Part shown: piece by piece, positions 1-7,962 of the stretch
How positions within the stretch are numbered: the stretch's first letter is position 1
Layout of the letters: each line of letters opens with the position of its first letter
From: G963674665 sp964609625
Lineage (GTDB): Bacteria; Desulfobacterota; Desulfovibrionia; Desulfovibrionales; Desulfovibrionaceae
Assembly (NCBI GenBank): GCA_964609625.1
Contig: CAZSRS010000055.1
Location: 1 to 21,605 of the forward strand
DNA: 21,605 nt
Direction: 5' to 3'
Notes under the pieces: model-generated
The model's input: only the letters and a program-made list of their open reading frames with translations
The model's database searches: none
What the model was told of the DNA's origin: nothing
Position numbers and translations under genes: made by a program

Positions 1-269
1 CCGAGGACTTCGAGGACATCAAGAAGCACCAGACCATGGTGGGTGCGGGCTTCCCCTACATCAAGCAGGTCCCCGACAACATGGAGATCTTCTATGTGGA
101 AACCCCCCGGCCTGACGGCCCGCACGGCGCCACGGGCGTGGGCGAGCTGCCCCTGACCTGCCCCCACGCGGCTATCATCAACGCCATCAACAACGCCTGC
201 GGTGTGCGCATCACCAGACTGCCCGCGCTGCCGGAAAAGGTGTTGGCCGCGCTCAAGGCCAAGCAATAA
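1..269 (+). CDS. mop: Aldehyde oxidoreductase (Mop, xanthine oxidase family), C-terminal end only
   Basis: This is the 3' end of a gene that enters from the left; codons are in frame from base 3 and the TAA stop is at 267-269. About 88 residues are visible. They contain the GVGE motif followed by a proline/histidine/alanine-rich helix and an NACG-type stretch, which match the end of the molybdenum-binding domain of Desulfovibrio aldehyde oxidoreductases. In that family the Glu of GVGE is the catalytic base next to the molybdopterin cytosine dinucleotide cofactor, and the enzyme oxidises aldehydes to carboxylic acids. The chain ends soon after a short basic helix, as in D. gigas Mop. The downstream XdhC-like and MocA-like genes fit, since both families serve molybdenum hydroxylases. 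Family assignment is firm; the substrate cannot be judged from this fragment. Confidence 0.9.
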   Translation, partial: EDFEDIKKHQTMVGAGFPYIKQVPDNMEIFYVETPRPDGPHGATGVGELPLTCPHAAIINAINNACGVRITRLPALPEKVLAALKAKQ

Positions 270-367
270 TCAACGAGATCCGGGATGACCACGGCCAGCG
301 GGGCTGCCACGCTCCGCCGGCCGTACCCAAAACGACAATCCTTTTTTCCACCCACGGGGCGAAGACC

Positions 368-2752
368 ATGGAACAACACGAACTGCGGGCCTGGGAAAGC
401 CGATGCAGCCAGGAGGAACCGCCCCTCTGCCAGGCTGTCTGCCCCCTGCATGTGGACGTGAGGGCCTTCATGGCCGCCATGGGCAAGGGGCGCTTTGGCG
501 AGGCCCGGAAGATCCTGGAGCGGACCATGCCCTTGCCGGACGTTCTGGGGCGCATCTGCGAACACCCATGCGAGACGGTTTGCCACCGCAAGGACGCCGG
601 GGAGTCCCTGGCCATTGGCGCTTTGGAGCGGATCTGCCTGGAGCAGAGCACTCCGGGCAAAATCACGCGCCTGCCCGGCAGGGGGCGCGCGGCAGCCATT
701 CTCGGCGCCGGGCTTGCGGGCCTCGGCGCAGCCTGGGACCTGGCGAAAAAGGGCTATCACCCCACCGTGTTTCATCCTCCTGGTTTGCTGGGGGGCATGT
801 TGTTGGAGCTGCCTCCCGACGTATTGCCTCCCGCTGTCCTGAAACAGGAGATGGCGCGGTTGCAGGGCCTCGGTGCGGCGTTTCAGCCCCTGGAGCGGGC
901 CATGCCCGACCCCGCCCTGCTGGAGGAACTGGCTGCACGTTTCCCCGTGGCCTGCGTCGATTTCTCCGCCTTCGAGGCCGACACGGTGACACTGCTGCGG
1001 GCCGCTTGCGGCCTGAGCGCCGGGGAGTTGCCGGACCCCGTTACCCTGACCCTGTCGCGGACAGGCTGGTTCGCCGCCGGAGTGGCCGGAGCCGAACCTC
1101 CTGGTCCCATGGCCCTTGCTAGCAGCGGCAGACGCGCCGCCGTATCCATGGACCGCTTTCTACAGGGTGCCTCCCTCACAGCCTCGCGGGAGCGCGAAGG
1201 CGCCTTTGCCACTCGGCTCTTCACCAGCGTGGCCGACGTGGAGTCCCTGCCCCGGGTGCAGCCCGCTGCGGAGTACTACACCCCGGAGGAGGCGACGGCC
1301 GAGGCCGCGCGCTGCCTGAACTGCCAGTGCCTGGAGTGCGTGAAAGTCTGCGTCTATCTGGAGCATTTCAAGGGGTACCCCAAGAAGTACACGCGGGAAA
1401 TCTACAACAACGAATCCATTGTCAAAGGGCTGCACCAGGCCAACAAACTCATCAACTCCTGCTCGTTGTGCGGGCTCTGCGCCAAGGTCTGCCCCCACGG
1501 GTTCCACATGGGCGAGCTTTGTGCCGGGGTGCGGGCCGAGAAGGTGCGTAAGGGCACCATGCCCCCGTCGGCCCACGCCTTTGCCTTGGCGGACCTGGCC
1601 GCGAGCGTTGCGCCGGACGCTTCTCTGGCCTGCTGCGAGCCGGGCCTGGAGCGCAGCGATTACCTCTTTTTTCCCGGCTGCCAGCTCGCCGGGTCCGCGC
1701 CGGAGCAGGTGCGCGCGGTGTACGCCTGGTTGCGCGAGACGCTCCCGGGCGGGGTGGGGCTGATGCTCCACTGCTGCGGCGCCCCCGCGGACTGGGCAGG
1801 TCGCAAAGAGTTGCGGGATGCCAGCGTGGCGCGGATTCGTTCCGCCTGGGAAGAGCAGGGGCGCCCCCGCATCGTGGCTGCCTGCCCCACCTGTCTGGAA
1901 GAGTTGCGCCGTGCGGCCCCGGACCTGCCCGCCACGTCCCTGTGGGAGCTCATGGCCGCCCACCGCTTGCCCGAGGGCGCCGCCGGTCCTGGCCTTGCCC
2001 CCCTGGCCGTGCACGACCCCTGCACCACCCGGGAGACCCCGGCCCTGCGACACAGCGTGCGCGAACTCCTGGCCGGGCTGGATTGCGGGGTGGAGGAGCT
2101 TGCCTTGGGCGGGGAGCTGACCGAATGCTGCGGCTATGGCGGTCTGCAGGAGGCGGCCAACCCGGCTCTGGGGCGGGAGACCGCCCTGCGCCGGGCAGGA
2201 CGCAGCAGCGCCCCTTATGTGACCTACTGCGCCATGTGTCGTGACAGCCTGGCCCGGGACGGCAAGCCGGTGCTGCACCTCTTGGACCTGCTCTTCCCGG
2301 GCAGCGCGCCTCACGCTGCAAGGCCCGCTGGCGAAGGCGCGGCGGTTATCGAGGCGGAACCCCTGGTGCGCCGGGTTCCGGGCCTGGCCGACCGCAGAGA
2401 GAACCGCAGGCGCTTGCGGCGGGAGCTCCTGCAGGAGCTTTGGCAGGGGGCGGTGGCGGCGCGCGAACCCTGGGAGGAACTGGAGCTCGTCCTTGAGCCG
2501 GAACTCCAGGCCCTGCTCGACCGTCGCCGAATTCTCATGGCCGATCTGCAAAAGACGATCTGGCAGGCAGAGCGCAAGGGCCGCAAGGCCGTCGCCCCGG
2601 ACAAGTCGCGTTATCTCGCCCCCGTGCGGGAAGGGGCCGTCACCTGGTGGGTGGCCTACACCCCCCTGACCCAGGAGACCAGACAGGGAGCCTGCTTCAG
2701 GATCCACGCGGCCTGGAGCCACCGCATGCACATCGTGACAGGAGGGGAGTGA
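368..2752 (+). CDS. Iron-sulfur/FAD-fold oxidoreductase fused to CCG (HdrD-like) domains; DVU_1558-like
   Basis: This is a 794-residue multidomain redox protein. Residues 13-72 carry a GltD/dihydropyrimidine-dehydrogenase-type cysteine domain (C13, C21, C25, C64, C68, C72). Residues 108-135 hold an FAD Rossmann motif (GAGLAGLG). A second flavin-fold motif lies around 236-265, but only about 100 residues separate the two, so the NADPH-binding domain usual in GltD appears to be absent. Residues 316-375 form a dicluster ferredoxin-like region (CLNCQCLEC and CSLCGLCAKVC). Residues 432-640 carry two CCG domains (LHCCG, CPTC, ECCGYGG, CAMC) like HdrD/GlpC. Residues 670-794 form an unassigned tail. 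It lies 98 bases after mop and overlaps the next start by one base. Inferred role: passing electrons between the aldehyde oxidoreductase and a thiol/disulfide or quinone-like partner. The start has only a weak purine-rich site before it. Confidence 0.85.
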   Translation: MEQHELRAWESRCSQEEPPLCQAVCPLHVDVRAFMAAMGKGRFGEARKILERTMPLPDVLGRICEHPCETVCHRKDAGESLAIGALERICLEQSTPGKITRLPGRGRAAAILGAGLAGLGAAWDLAKKGYHPTVFHPPGLLGGMLLELPPDVLPPAVLKQEMARLQGLGAAFQPLERAMPDPALLEELAARFPVACVDFSAFEADTVTLLRAACGLSAGELPDPVTLTLSRTGWFAAGVAGAEPPGPMALASSGRRAAVSMDRFLQGASLTASREREGAFATRLFTSVADVESLPRVQPAAEYYTPEEATAEAARCLNCQCLECVKVCVYLEHFKGYPKKYTREIYNNESIVKGLHQANKLINSCSLCGLCAKVCPHGFHMGELCAGVRAEKVRKGTMPPSAHAFALADLAASVAPDASLACCEPGLERSDYLFFPGCQLAGSAPEQVRAVYAWLRETLPGGVGLMLHCCGAPADWAGRKELRDASVARIRSAWEEQGRPRIVAACPTCLEELRRAAPDLPATSLWELMAAHRLPEGAAGPGLAPLAVHDPCTTRETPALRHSVRELLAGLDCGVEELALGGELTECCGYGGLQEAANPALGRETALRRAGRSSAPYVTYCAMCRDSLARDGKPVLHLLDLLFPGSAPHAARPAGEGAAVIEAEPLVRRVPGLADRRENRRRLRRELLQELWQGAVAAREPWEELELVLEPELQALLDRRRILMADLQKTIWQAERKGRKAVAPDKSRYLAPVREGAVTWWVAYTPLTQETRQGACFRIHAAWSHRMHIVTGGE

Positions 2753-2967
2753 TGCAGCGGTTTCCGGAACTCATTGCCCCCTACGCGGGGTGGAGCTGCG
2801 CAGCCTGTGGCGAGGTTCTCGTGCCCGGCCCCGTGCGGGTGACGTACATGGGGAGCGAGTTCGTCATCGAGCTGCCCCAGTGCGCCCGTTGCGGTTTGGC
2901 CATTGTGCCGGAGGAGTTGGCCACGGGCAAGATGCTCGAAGTGGAGCAGATTCTGGAGGACAAGTGA
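2752..2967 (+). CDS. Small double-CxxC redox/zinc-ribbon protein (DVU_1557-like)
   Basis: This is a 71-residue protein whose ATG at 2752 shares its A with the upstream TGA stop; GGAGGGGAG just before it is a strong ribosome binding site. It has two CxxC pairs, CAAC at 16-19 and CARC at 44-47, separated by a beta-rich segment, which suggests a rubredoxin-like or zinc-ribbon knuckle. I recall a protein family named for D. vulgaris DVU_1557 as a redox protein in this same cluster. An iron or zinc site is inferred and a thiol-disulfide role is also possible. It probably works with the large oxidoreductase upstream, because the two are translationally coupled. There is no signal peptide or membrane segment, so it is cytoplasmic. 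Confidence 0.8.
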   Translation: MQRFPELIAPYAGWSCAACGEVLVPGPVRVTYMGSEFVIELPQCARCGLAIVPEELATGKMLEVEQILEDK

Positions 2968-3695
2968 GCAGGGGAGGGGCTGCACAGCAGCCGCTCTACG
3001 AGTCGCCGCTCTTCCGGGAGACCACCGGGGGAGCCTTGCGGCCCGGAGGCCTGGCCCTCACGGACAGCCTGCTGGCGCACTGCGACCTCCCATCCGGAGC
3101 CCTGGTGCTGGACGCAGGCTGCGGTACCGGGACCACGGTGCGGCACCTGCGAATTGAGCGGGGGCTCAGGGCCATCGGGGTGGATCTTTCCGACCTGCTG
3201 CTCCGGCAGGGGCAAAACGACGAAACGCCATTGTGTCGGGGGGACCTTGGGCAACTACCCCTGCGTGACACCACCTGCGCGGCCGTGCTCTGCGAATGCG
3301 TGCTCTCCCTGCTGGAGCGCCCGGAACAGGCCCTGGCGGAGTTTCGTCGGGTCCTCGCCCCCGACGGCTATCTGCTGCTCTCGGACATCTATCTGCGGAG
3401 CGGAACCTCGGCCCCGGCCGTGGAGGAAGGACTGAAGCACTGCTGCCTGGTTGGGGCCGTGGGCTGGGAACAACTGGTGGAGCGGGTTTGCGCCGCGGGC
3501 TTTCGGGTGCTGCATACGGAAGACCGGACACGGCAGTTGCTCGAACTTGCGGCCAGATTGGCCTTTGCCGGGCTTACGCCCCTGGAGGGGGTGCTGCTGG
3601 CAGGGGAGCAGTGCGGCGGTACGGTTCGAAACCGCTGGGGTTACGGCCTGCTGGTGGCGTGCAAGGACAACAAGGGGGGTGTGGCGCATGAATGA
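2964..3695 (+). CDS. trsM: SAM-dependent methyltransferase (DVU_1556-like, TrsM)
   Basis: This is a 243-residue class I methyltransferase. I chose the GTG at 2964, which overlaps the preceding stop as GTGA and has GGAGGA at 2955-2960; longer versions would run deep into the upstream gene. Motif I (VLDAGCGTGTT) is at 48-58, an acidic residue for SAM ribose binding is at about 74 (GVDLS), and the post-motif segment (LAPDGYLLLSD) is at 131-141. The C-terminal half contains a conserved-looking CC at 160-161. The methylated substrate is unknown. Its position between a redox protein and a C-GCAxxG-C-C protein, with a radical SAM gene close downstream, suggests modification of a small cofactor or peptide. 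The symbol follows my recollection of public family naming for this neighbourhood and was not checked. Confidence 0.82.
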   Translation: MSRGGAAQQPLYESPLFRETTGGALRPGGLALTDSLLAHCDLPSGALVLDAGCGTGTTVRHLRIERGLRAIGVDLSDLLLRQGQNDETPLCRGDLGQLPLRDTTCAAVLCECVLSLLERPEQALAEFRRVLAPDGYLLLSDIYLRSGTSAPAVEEGLKHCCLVGAVGWEQLVERVCAAGFRVLHTEDRTRQLLELAARLAFAGLTPLEGVLLAGEQCGGTVRNRWGYGLLVACKDNKGGVAHE

Positions 3696-4140
3696 CCTTT
3701 CTCTGCCGTTGTTGGAAATGGCGGCCCAGGGCTACTGCTGCAGCCAAATGATCGTTCTGCTGGGGCTGGAGTTGCAGGGGCGCGAGAATCCCGAACTGGT
3801 GCGGGCCACGGCCGGATTGGGACACGGACTGGGGCAGAGCGGCGAACTCTGCGGCGCTCTGCTCGGCGGTATCTGTCTGCTGGGCCTGTACACCGGCAAG
3901 GGGGGCCCAAAGGAGCAGGAGCACGAACGCCTGCAGCTCATGGTGGCCGATCTGGTTGACTGGTTTCGGGGCACAGCCTGCGCCGAATGCGCGGGCATTC
4001 GCTGCGCCGACATCCTGGGCGACGCGCCCCCGGATCCCTCGCGCTGCGGCGGCCTGGTCATGGGTGTCTACACCCGGGTGCTGGAAATCCTGCAGGAGCA
4101 GGGCATCGACCCCACCGTGCCCAAGGATGCGAGCCTGTGA
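3688..4140 (+). CDS. C-GCAxxG-C-C family protein (DVU_1555-like)
   Basis: This is a 150-residue protein starting at ATG 3688, inside the last codons of the methyltransferase gene, after a GGGGGG run. It has the cysteine layout of the C-GCAxxG-C-C family: CC at 17-18, then GELCGALLGG at 52-61, then CAEC at 98-101, C106 and C120. In this copy the central motif reads C-G-A-L, a variant of the canonical GCA. Members of the family are thought to be redox or metal-binding proteins, but no reaction is established that I know of. It has no signal peptide. It sits in a block of overlapping genes, so co-expression with the radical SAM protein that follows is almost certain. Function is unassigned beyond the family. 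Confidence 0.82.
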   Translation: MNDLSLPLLEMAAQGYCCSQMIVLLGLELQGRENPELVRATAGLGHGLGQSGELCGALLGGICLLGLYTGKGGPKEQEHERLQLMVADLVDWFRGTACAECAGIRCADILGDAPPDPSRCGGLVMGVYTRVLEILQEQGIDPTVPKDASL

Positions 4141-5504
4141 AGCATGCGGCCAGCTACTCCACCCAGACCTTGAGCCTGTGCCCGGAATGCCTGCGACGGC
4201 TCCCGGCGGAGCGTGTACGTCAGGGCGATGTGGTTTCTCTGGTCAAGACCTGCCCCGAGCACGGCAGCTTCCGGACCCCCATCTGGCGGGGCGAGCCGGG
4301 GTTCGACTCCTGGCTGCGGCCCAAGACGCCGTCCGCCCCTTTGCGGGCCTTCCATGCGGTGCGGGATGGCTGCCCCTATGACTGCGGGCTCTGTCCGGAG
4401 CACGGCCAGCACACCTGCACGGCCCTCTTGGAAGTCACCCAGCGTTGCAACCTGGGCTGCGCGGTCTGTTTTGCCCGGGCCGGTGAAGCAGCTGGCGTGC
4501 AGGACGATCCCACCCCCGCCCAGGTCGGCTTCTGGTACGACCGGGTGCTGGAGGCCTCGGGGCCGTGCAATATCCAACTTTCCGGTGGTGAACCCACCCT
4601 GCGCGACGACCTGCCGGACCTGGTGGCCATGGGGCGCGGCAAGGGCTTCGACTTCATCCAGCTCAACACCAACGGCCTCCGTCTGGCCCAGGACCCGGAC
4701 TTCGGCCTGGCTCTGCGCGAGGCCGGGCTGGCCTCGGTTTTCCTGCAGTTCGACGGAACGGACGACACGGTGTACGTCTGCCTGCGGGGGCGCCCGCTGC
4801 TGGACCTCAAGCGCCGGGCCGTGGAGCGCTGCGGCGAACTCGGCCTGGGCGTGGTGCTGGTGCCCACGGTGGTGCCGGGGGTCAACGACCGGCAGCTGGG
4901 TGCGATTCTGGACTTCGCGCTCCAGGCCGGTCCCCATGTGCGCGGGGTCCACTTCCAGCCCGTGAGCTATTTCGGCCGCTATCCCGCAACCCCGGACGAC
5001 AGGGGTCGCCTGACCCTGCCGGAGCTCATGCGCGGCCTGGAGCAGCAGACCGCCGGGCTGGTGCGAGCCAGGCACTGCGCCCCCCCGGGCTGTGAACACG
5101 CCCTGTGCTCCTTCCATGCCCGTTATCGGTGCACGGCTGCGGGAGGGCTGGAGGTCCTGCAAGGGCGAAGCTCCGGGGGCTGCTGCCCGCAGAACGCCCC
5201 CGAGCCATTGGTGGCGGCGGAGGGCGCCCGCAAGTCCAAGACCTACACGGCCATGCAGTGGGCCGGTGTTTCCCGTTCCGAGAGTTCGGAGACCGGAGGC
5301 GATTTCGACCGCTTCCTGCAGGAGCTGCGACCGGCCTTGTTCTCGGTATCGGCCATGGCCTTTCAGGATGCCTGGACCCTCGATCTCGAACGCCTCCAGG
5401 GCTGTTGCATCCACTGCGTGGCCCCGGACGGCCGCCTGGTTCCTTTCTGCGCCTACAATCTCACGGCCAGGGACGGCACGCCACTCTATCGGGGGCGCTC
5501 ATGA
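4137..5504 (+). CDS. trsS: Radical SAM protein TrsS-like (DVU_1554 position)
   Basis: This is a 455-residue radical SAM enzyme. The GTG at 4137 overlaps the upstream stop as GTGA and follows AAGGA; an upstream extension would lie within the previous gene. The N-terminus has a zinc-ribbon-like region (CPEC at 15-18, C39 and H42) like that of tetraether-lipid-synthase-type radical SAM proteins. CPYDCGLC follows at 79-86. The SAM cluster motif CNLGCAVC is at 104-111, GGEP at 150-153, and cysteine-rich segments are at 314-332 and 349-350 (CC). The C-terminus carries a CCIHC stretch and an FCAYNLT segment. Public family naming calls this a radical SAM (seleno)protein; this copy has no in-frame UGA and uses Cys throughout. 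The extra cysteines could hold auxiliary iron-sulfur clusters. The reaction is unknown. Confidence 0.85.
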   Translation: MKHAASYSTQTLSLCPECLRRLPAERVRQGDVVSLVKTCPEHGSFRTPIWRGEPGFDSWLRPKTPSAPLRAFHAVRDGCPYDCGLCPEHGQHTCTALLEVTQRCNLGCAVCFARAGEAAGVQDDPTPAQVGFWYDRVLEASGPCNIQLSGGEPTLRDDLPDLVAMGRGKGFDFIQLNTNGLRLAQDPDFGLALREAGLASVFLQFDGTDDTVYVCLRGRPLLDLKRRAVERCGELGLGVVLVPTVVPGVNDRQLGAILDFALQAGPHVRGVHFQPVSYFGRYPATPDDRGRLTLPELMRGLEQQTAGLVRARHCAPPGCEHALCSFHARYRCTAAGGLEVLQGRSSGGCCPQNAPEPLVAAEGARKSKTYTAMQWAGVSRSESSETGGDFDRFLQELRPALFSVSAMAFQDAWTLDLERLQGCCIHCVAPDGRLVPFCAYNLTARDGTPLYRGRS

Positions 5505-6856
5505 CCATCTCCCTCATCCCCCGTACCCCTCTGGACGCCTGGATCGCGGGCCTGATCGGCGAGCCACGCTCCGAAGCCGTGTCGCTGGATTCCGAGACCC
5601 TGACTGCCTGGCAACTGGCTGCGCTCAACGAAACCCTGGGTCTGGTGCGCAGGCACAGTCCCTTCTATCGGGAGCGCCTGGCCGGGGTGCCCCAAAGACC
5701 TCGGGAATCACTGGCGGAGTTGTCCCGACTGCCCTGCACCAGCCCGGAGGATTTGCGCGACGACCCGTTACGCTTCCTCTGCGGCTCCCAGGCCCAGGTA
5801 GCCCATGTGGTCACTTTGCAGACATCGGGCACCAGCAGCGGGGGTGCTCCCAAACGCCTGTTCTTCGGCGCCAGAGATCTGGAGCGCACCGTGGATTTCT
5901 TCCGGCACGGCATGCGCGCCCTGGTGGAGCCGGGGCAGCGCGTTATGACACTCATGCCCGGTCCGGCGCCGGGCAGCGTCGGCGGTCTGCTCACCAGGGC
6001 CCTGGCCTCCCTGGACGTGATCAACCACGTGCATGGACTGGTCCTTGACCCCGAGGCTGCTGTACTGGACATCCGCAAGCAGGGAAGCCACTGTCTGGTG
6101 GGGCTGCCTTCCCAGGTCCTGGCCCTGGGCCGGTACCTGGCGGCCAAAGGACGACGCGCCCCTTCCGTATCCAGGGTGCTGCTCTCGGGCGAATACGCAC
6201 CGGAACCTCTGTGCCGCGAGGTCGAGAGTCTGTTCGGTTGTCAGGTTTTCAGGCATTATGGGCTCACGGAAACCGGATTCGGGGGCGGGGTTGAATGTGC
6301 GGCCCGCCGGGGCTATCACCTGCGCGAGGCCGATCTCCTGTTGGAAATCGTGGACCCGGCCGGGGTGGAACCGGTAGCCGAAGGCCAGTGGGGCGAGGTG
6401 GTGATCACCACCCTGCAACGTGAAGTCATGCCGCTCCTGCGCTACCGTACCGGCGATCTGGCGCGTTTCATCCCGGAGCCATGCCCCTGTGGCAGCAAAC
6501 TGCGGCGCCTGGACAGCGTTGTCGGCCGTCTGGACGAGGCAGTACCGTTGCCCGGCGGGGGAGTGCTCCGGTTACACGATCTGCTTCCGCCCTTGCTTGC
6601 CGTGCCGGAGCTGCTGCACATGCAGGCCACCCTGCACAGTGGGGCGAAAGGAGCCAGGCTTGAACTCACGGGCTGCATCACGCCTGTGGGAGATGCAAGG
6701 AAACTGGCCGGTCAGTTGCGTGCCGAGTTGACGGCCGTGCCGCCCTTGAGCGCGGCTTCAGACAGGGGGCTGGCACTGGACCTGGAGCTGCACGCCGCCT
6801 GGCCCTGGAGCGGCTCCCGCCCTGCCAAGCCCCGCATCATCGTCAACCACGACTAG
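5501..6856 (+). CDS. PaaK-like AMP-forming CoA ligase (DVU_1553-like)
   Basis: This is a 451-residue adenylate-forming enzyme; ATG 5501 overlaps the previous stop as ATGA. The ATP-binding P-loop is at 108-118 (TSGTSSGGAPK), the adenine-binding YGLTETG motif is at 253-259, YRTGDLARF is at 315-323, and a CPCG knuckle at 328-331 is typical of phenylacetate-CoA ligases. The C-terminal hinge domain is present and the chain ends with a KPRIIV segment that may hold the catalytic lysine. The family activates a carboxylate as an acyl-AMP and usually passes it to CoA. Next to an aldehyde oxidoreductase, one idea is activation of the acid product. Another is an adenylation step in building a cofactor together with the radical SAM and methyltransferase proteins. 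The substrate is not visible in sequence. Confidence 0.87.
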   Translation: MTISLIPRTPLDAWIAGLIGEPRSEAVSLDSETLTAWQLAALNETLGLVRRHSPFYRERLAGVPQRPRESLAELSRLPCTSPEDLRDDPLRFLCGSQAQVAHVVTLQTSGTSSGGAPKRLFFGARDLERTVDFFRHGMRALVEPGQRVMTLMPGPAPGSVGGLLTRALASLDVINHVHGLVLDPEAAVLDIRKQGSHCLVGLPSQVLALGRYLAAKGRRAPSVSRVLLSGEYAPEPLCREVESLFGCQVFRHYGLTETGFGGGVECAARRGYHLREADLLLEIVDPAGVEPVAEGQWGEVVITTLQREVMPLLRYRTGDLARFIPEPCPCGSKLRRLDSVVGRLDEAVPLPGGGVLRLHDLLPPLLAVPELLHMQATLHSGAKGARLELTGCITPVGDARKLAGQLRAELTAVPPLSAASDRGLALDLELHAAWPWSGSRPAKPRIIVNHD

Positions 6857-6873
6857 ACTCATGGGGTTGCGTC

Positions 6874-7956
6874 ATGAAGTCACTTCCGGCCATTGCCCTC
6901 CAACGCCTGTGCCAAGAGGAGCCCTGCGCCCTCGTCACCGTGGTCAACCAGGACGGCTCGGCCCCACGAGGTGCGGGCAGCGTGATGCTCGTCACCCAGG
7001 ACGGCGCCGTGCACGGCAGTATCGGCGGGGGCGTCGTGGAGGGACAGTCCACGGCCCTGGCCCTGGAGACCCTGCGTACGGGCAAGAGCCTGCTGCAACG
7101 CTTCGAGCTGAACTCGCCATACAGCGAAGGCATGGACATGATCTGTGGGGGGCGCATGGAAGTGCTCTGCGAACCTTTTCTTCCCACAGCGGAACACCTC
7201 GCTTTGTTTCAGACTCTGGCAGACCCGGGCTCAGCCCGTCGCCGGGCTTTCAGCTTGGTGCTTCTGGAGACGGGAAGCCTGGAGGCGCCGCTCCACGGCC
7301 GTTGCCTGGTCTTGCCCGCCGAGGGCACGGAACCCCAGCAGGTACGTGGTATCTGGACGCCCCCCAGCGACCTGCTGGACGCCACAGTCCCCAAGGTCCG
7401 GCGCGGCCAGCCTCCCTTTCTGCTGGAGCACCATGGGGCCTTGCTCCTGGTGGAGCCCCTGCTTCTGCCGGCCACGCTCTACCTTTGCGGCGGGGGGCAT
7501 ATCTCCCTGGAGCTGGCCATCATGGGCGCGCGTCTGGGTTTGCGCCTGGTGGTGTTGGACGACCGCCCCGAATATGCCAACCCCCGGCGTTTCCCCATGG
7601 CGGAGCGGGTGTTGGTGCCGCCCGTGCTGGACGGCACGGGCAGCCTGGACACCCTGCTGGGCGAGACCTTGGACGAGGACAGCCTCGTGATCCTGGTCAC
7701 CAGGGGGCACCAGCACGACAAGAGCCTCTTGGGGCAGGCCCTGCGCTCCCAGGCGGGGTATATCGGCATGATCGGCAGCCTGAGCAAGCGGGCTGGAGTA
7801 TACCACGCCCTCCGTCAGGAGGGATTCACGGATGCCGACCTGACCCGCGTGAGCTGCCCCATTGGCCTGGACATCCGTGCGCGGACCCCGGCGGAGATCG
7901 CGGTGAGCATCCTGGCCGAGATCATCCAGGTACGGGCCGAACGCGGCAAGGAGTGA
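6874..7956 (+). CDS. XdhC-family aldehyde oxidoreductase maturation factor
   Basis: This is a 360-residue XdhC/CoxI family protein, 17 bases after the CoA ligase. The N-terminal XdhC domain shows GSAPRGAGS at 28-36, GSIGGGVVEG at 48-57 and MICGG at 89-93. The C-terminal Rossmann domain begins with GGGHIS at 206-211 and includes LVTRGHQHD at 274-282 and the IGMIGS segment at 297-302. In Rhodobacter, XdhC binds molybdenum cofactor, protects it during sulfuration and hands it to xanthine dehydrogenase. By family and position this protein should insert the sulfurated cytosine-dinucleotide cofactor into the upstream Mop-type enzyme. Length is normal for the two-domain form. It is followed after six bases by the nucleotidyltransferase gene. 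Confidence 0.92.
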   Translation: MKSLPAIALQRLCQEEPCALVTVVNQDGSAPRGAGSVMLVTQDGAVHGSIGGGVVEGQSTALALETLRTGKSLLQRFELNSPYSEGMDMICGGRMEVLCEPFLPTAEHLALFQTLADPGSARRRAFSLVLLETGSLEAPLHGRCLVLPAEGTEPQQVRGIWTPPSDLLDATVPKVRRGQPPFLLEHHGALLLVEPLLLPATLYLCGGGHISLELAIMGARLGLRLVVLDDRPEYANPRRFPMAERVLVPPVLDGTGSLDTLLGETLDEDSLVILVTRGHQHDKSLLGQALRSQAGYIGMIGSLSKRAGVYHALRQEGFTDADLTRVSCPIGLDIRARTPAEIAVSILAEIIQVRAERGKE

Positions 7957-7962
7957 TGCAGC

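Noticed and set aside
1160..2731. 523-residue open frame on the minus strand opposite the Fe-S/flavin oxidoreductase
   Set aside because: It is a GC-rich shadow: no family resemblance, and the + strand frame has clear cysteine and FAD motifs and coupled neighbours.
4068..5414. 448-residue minus-strand frame opposite the radical SAM gene
   Set aside because: No recognisable motif; the + strand encodes an unambiguous radical SAM protein.
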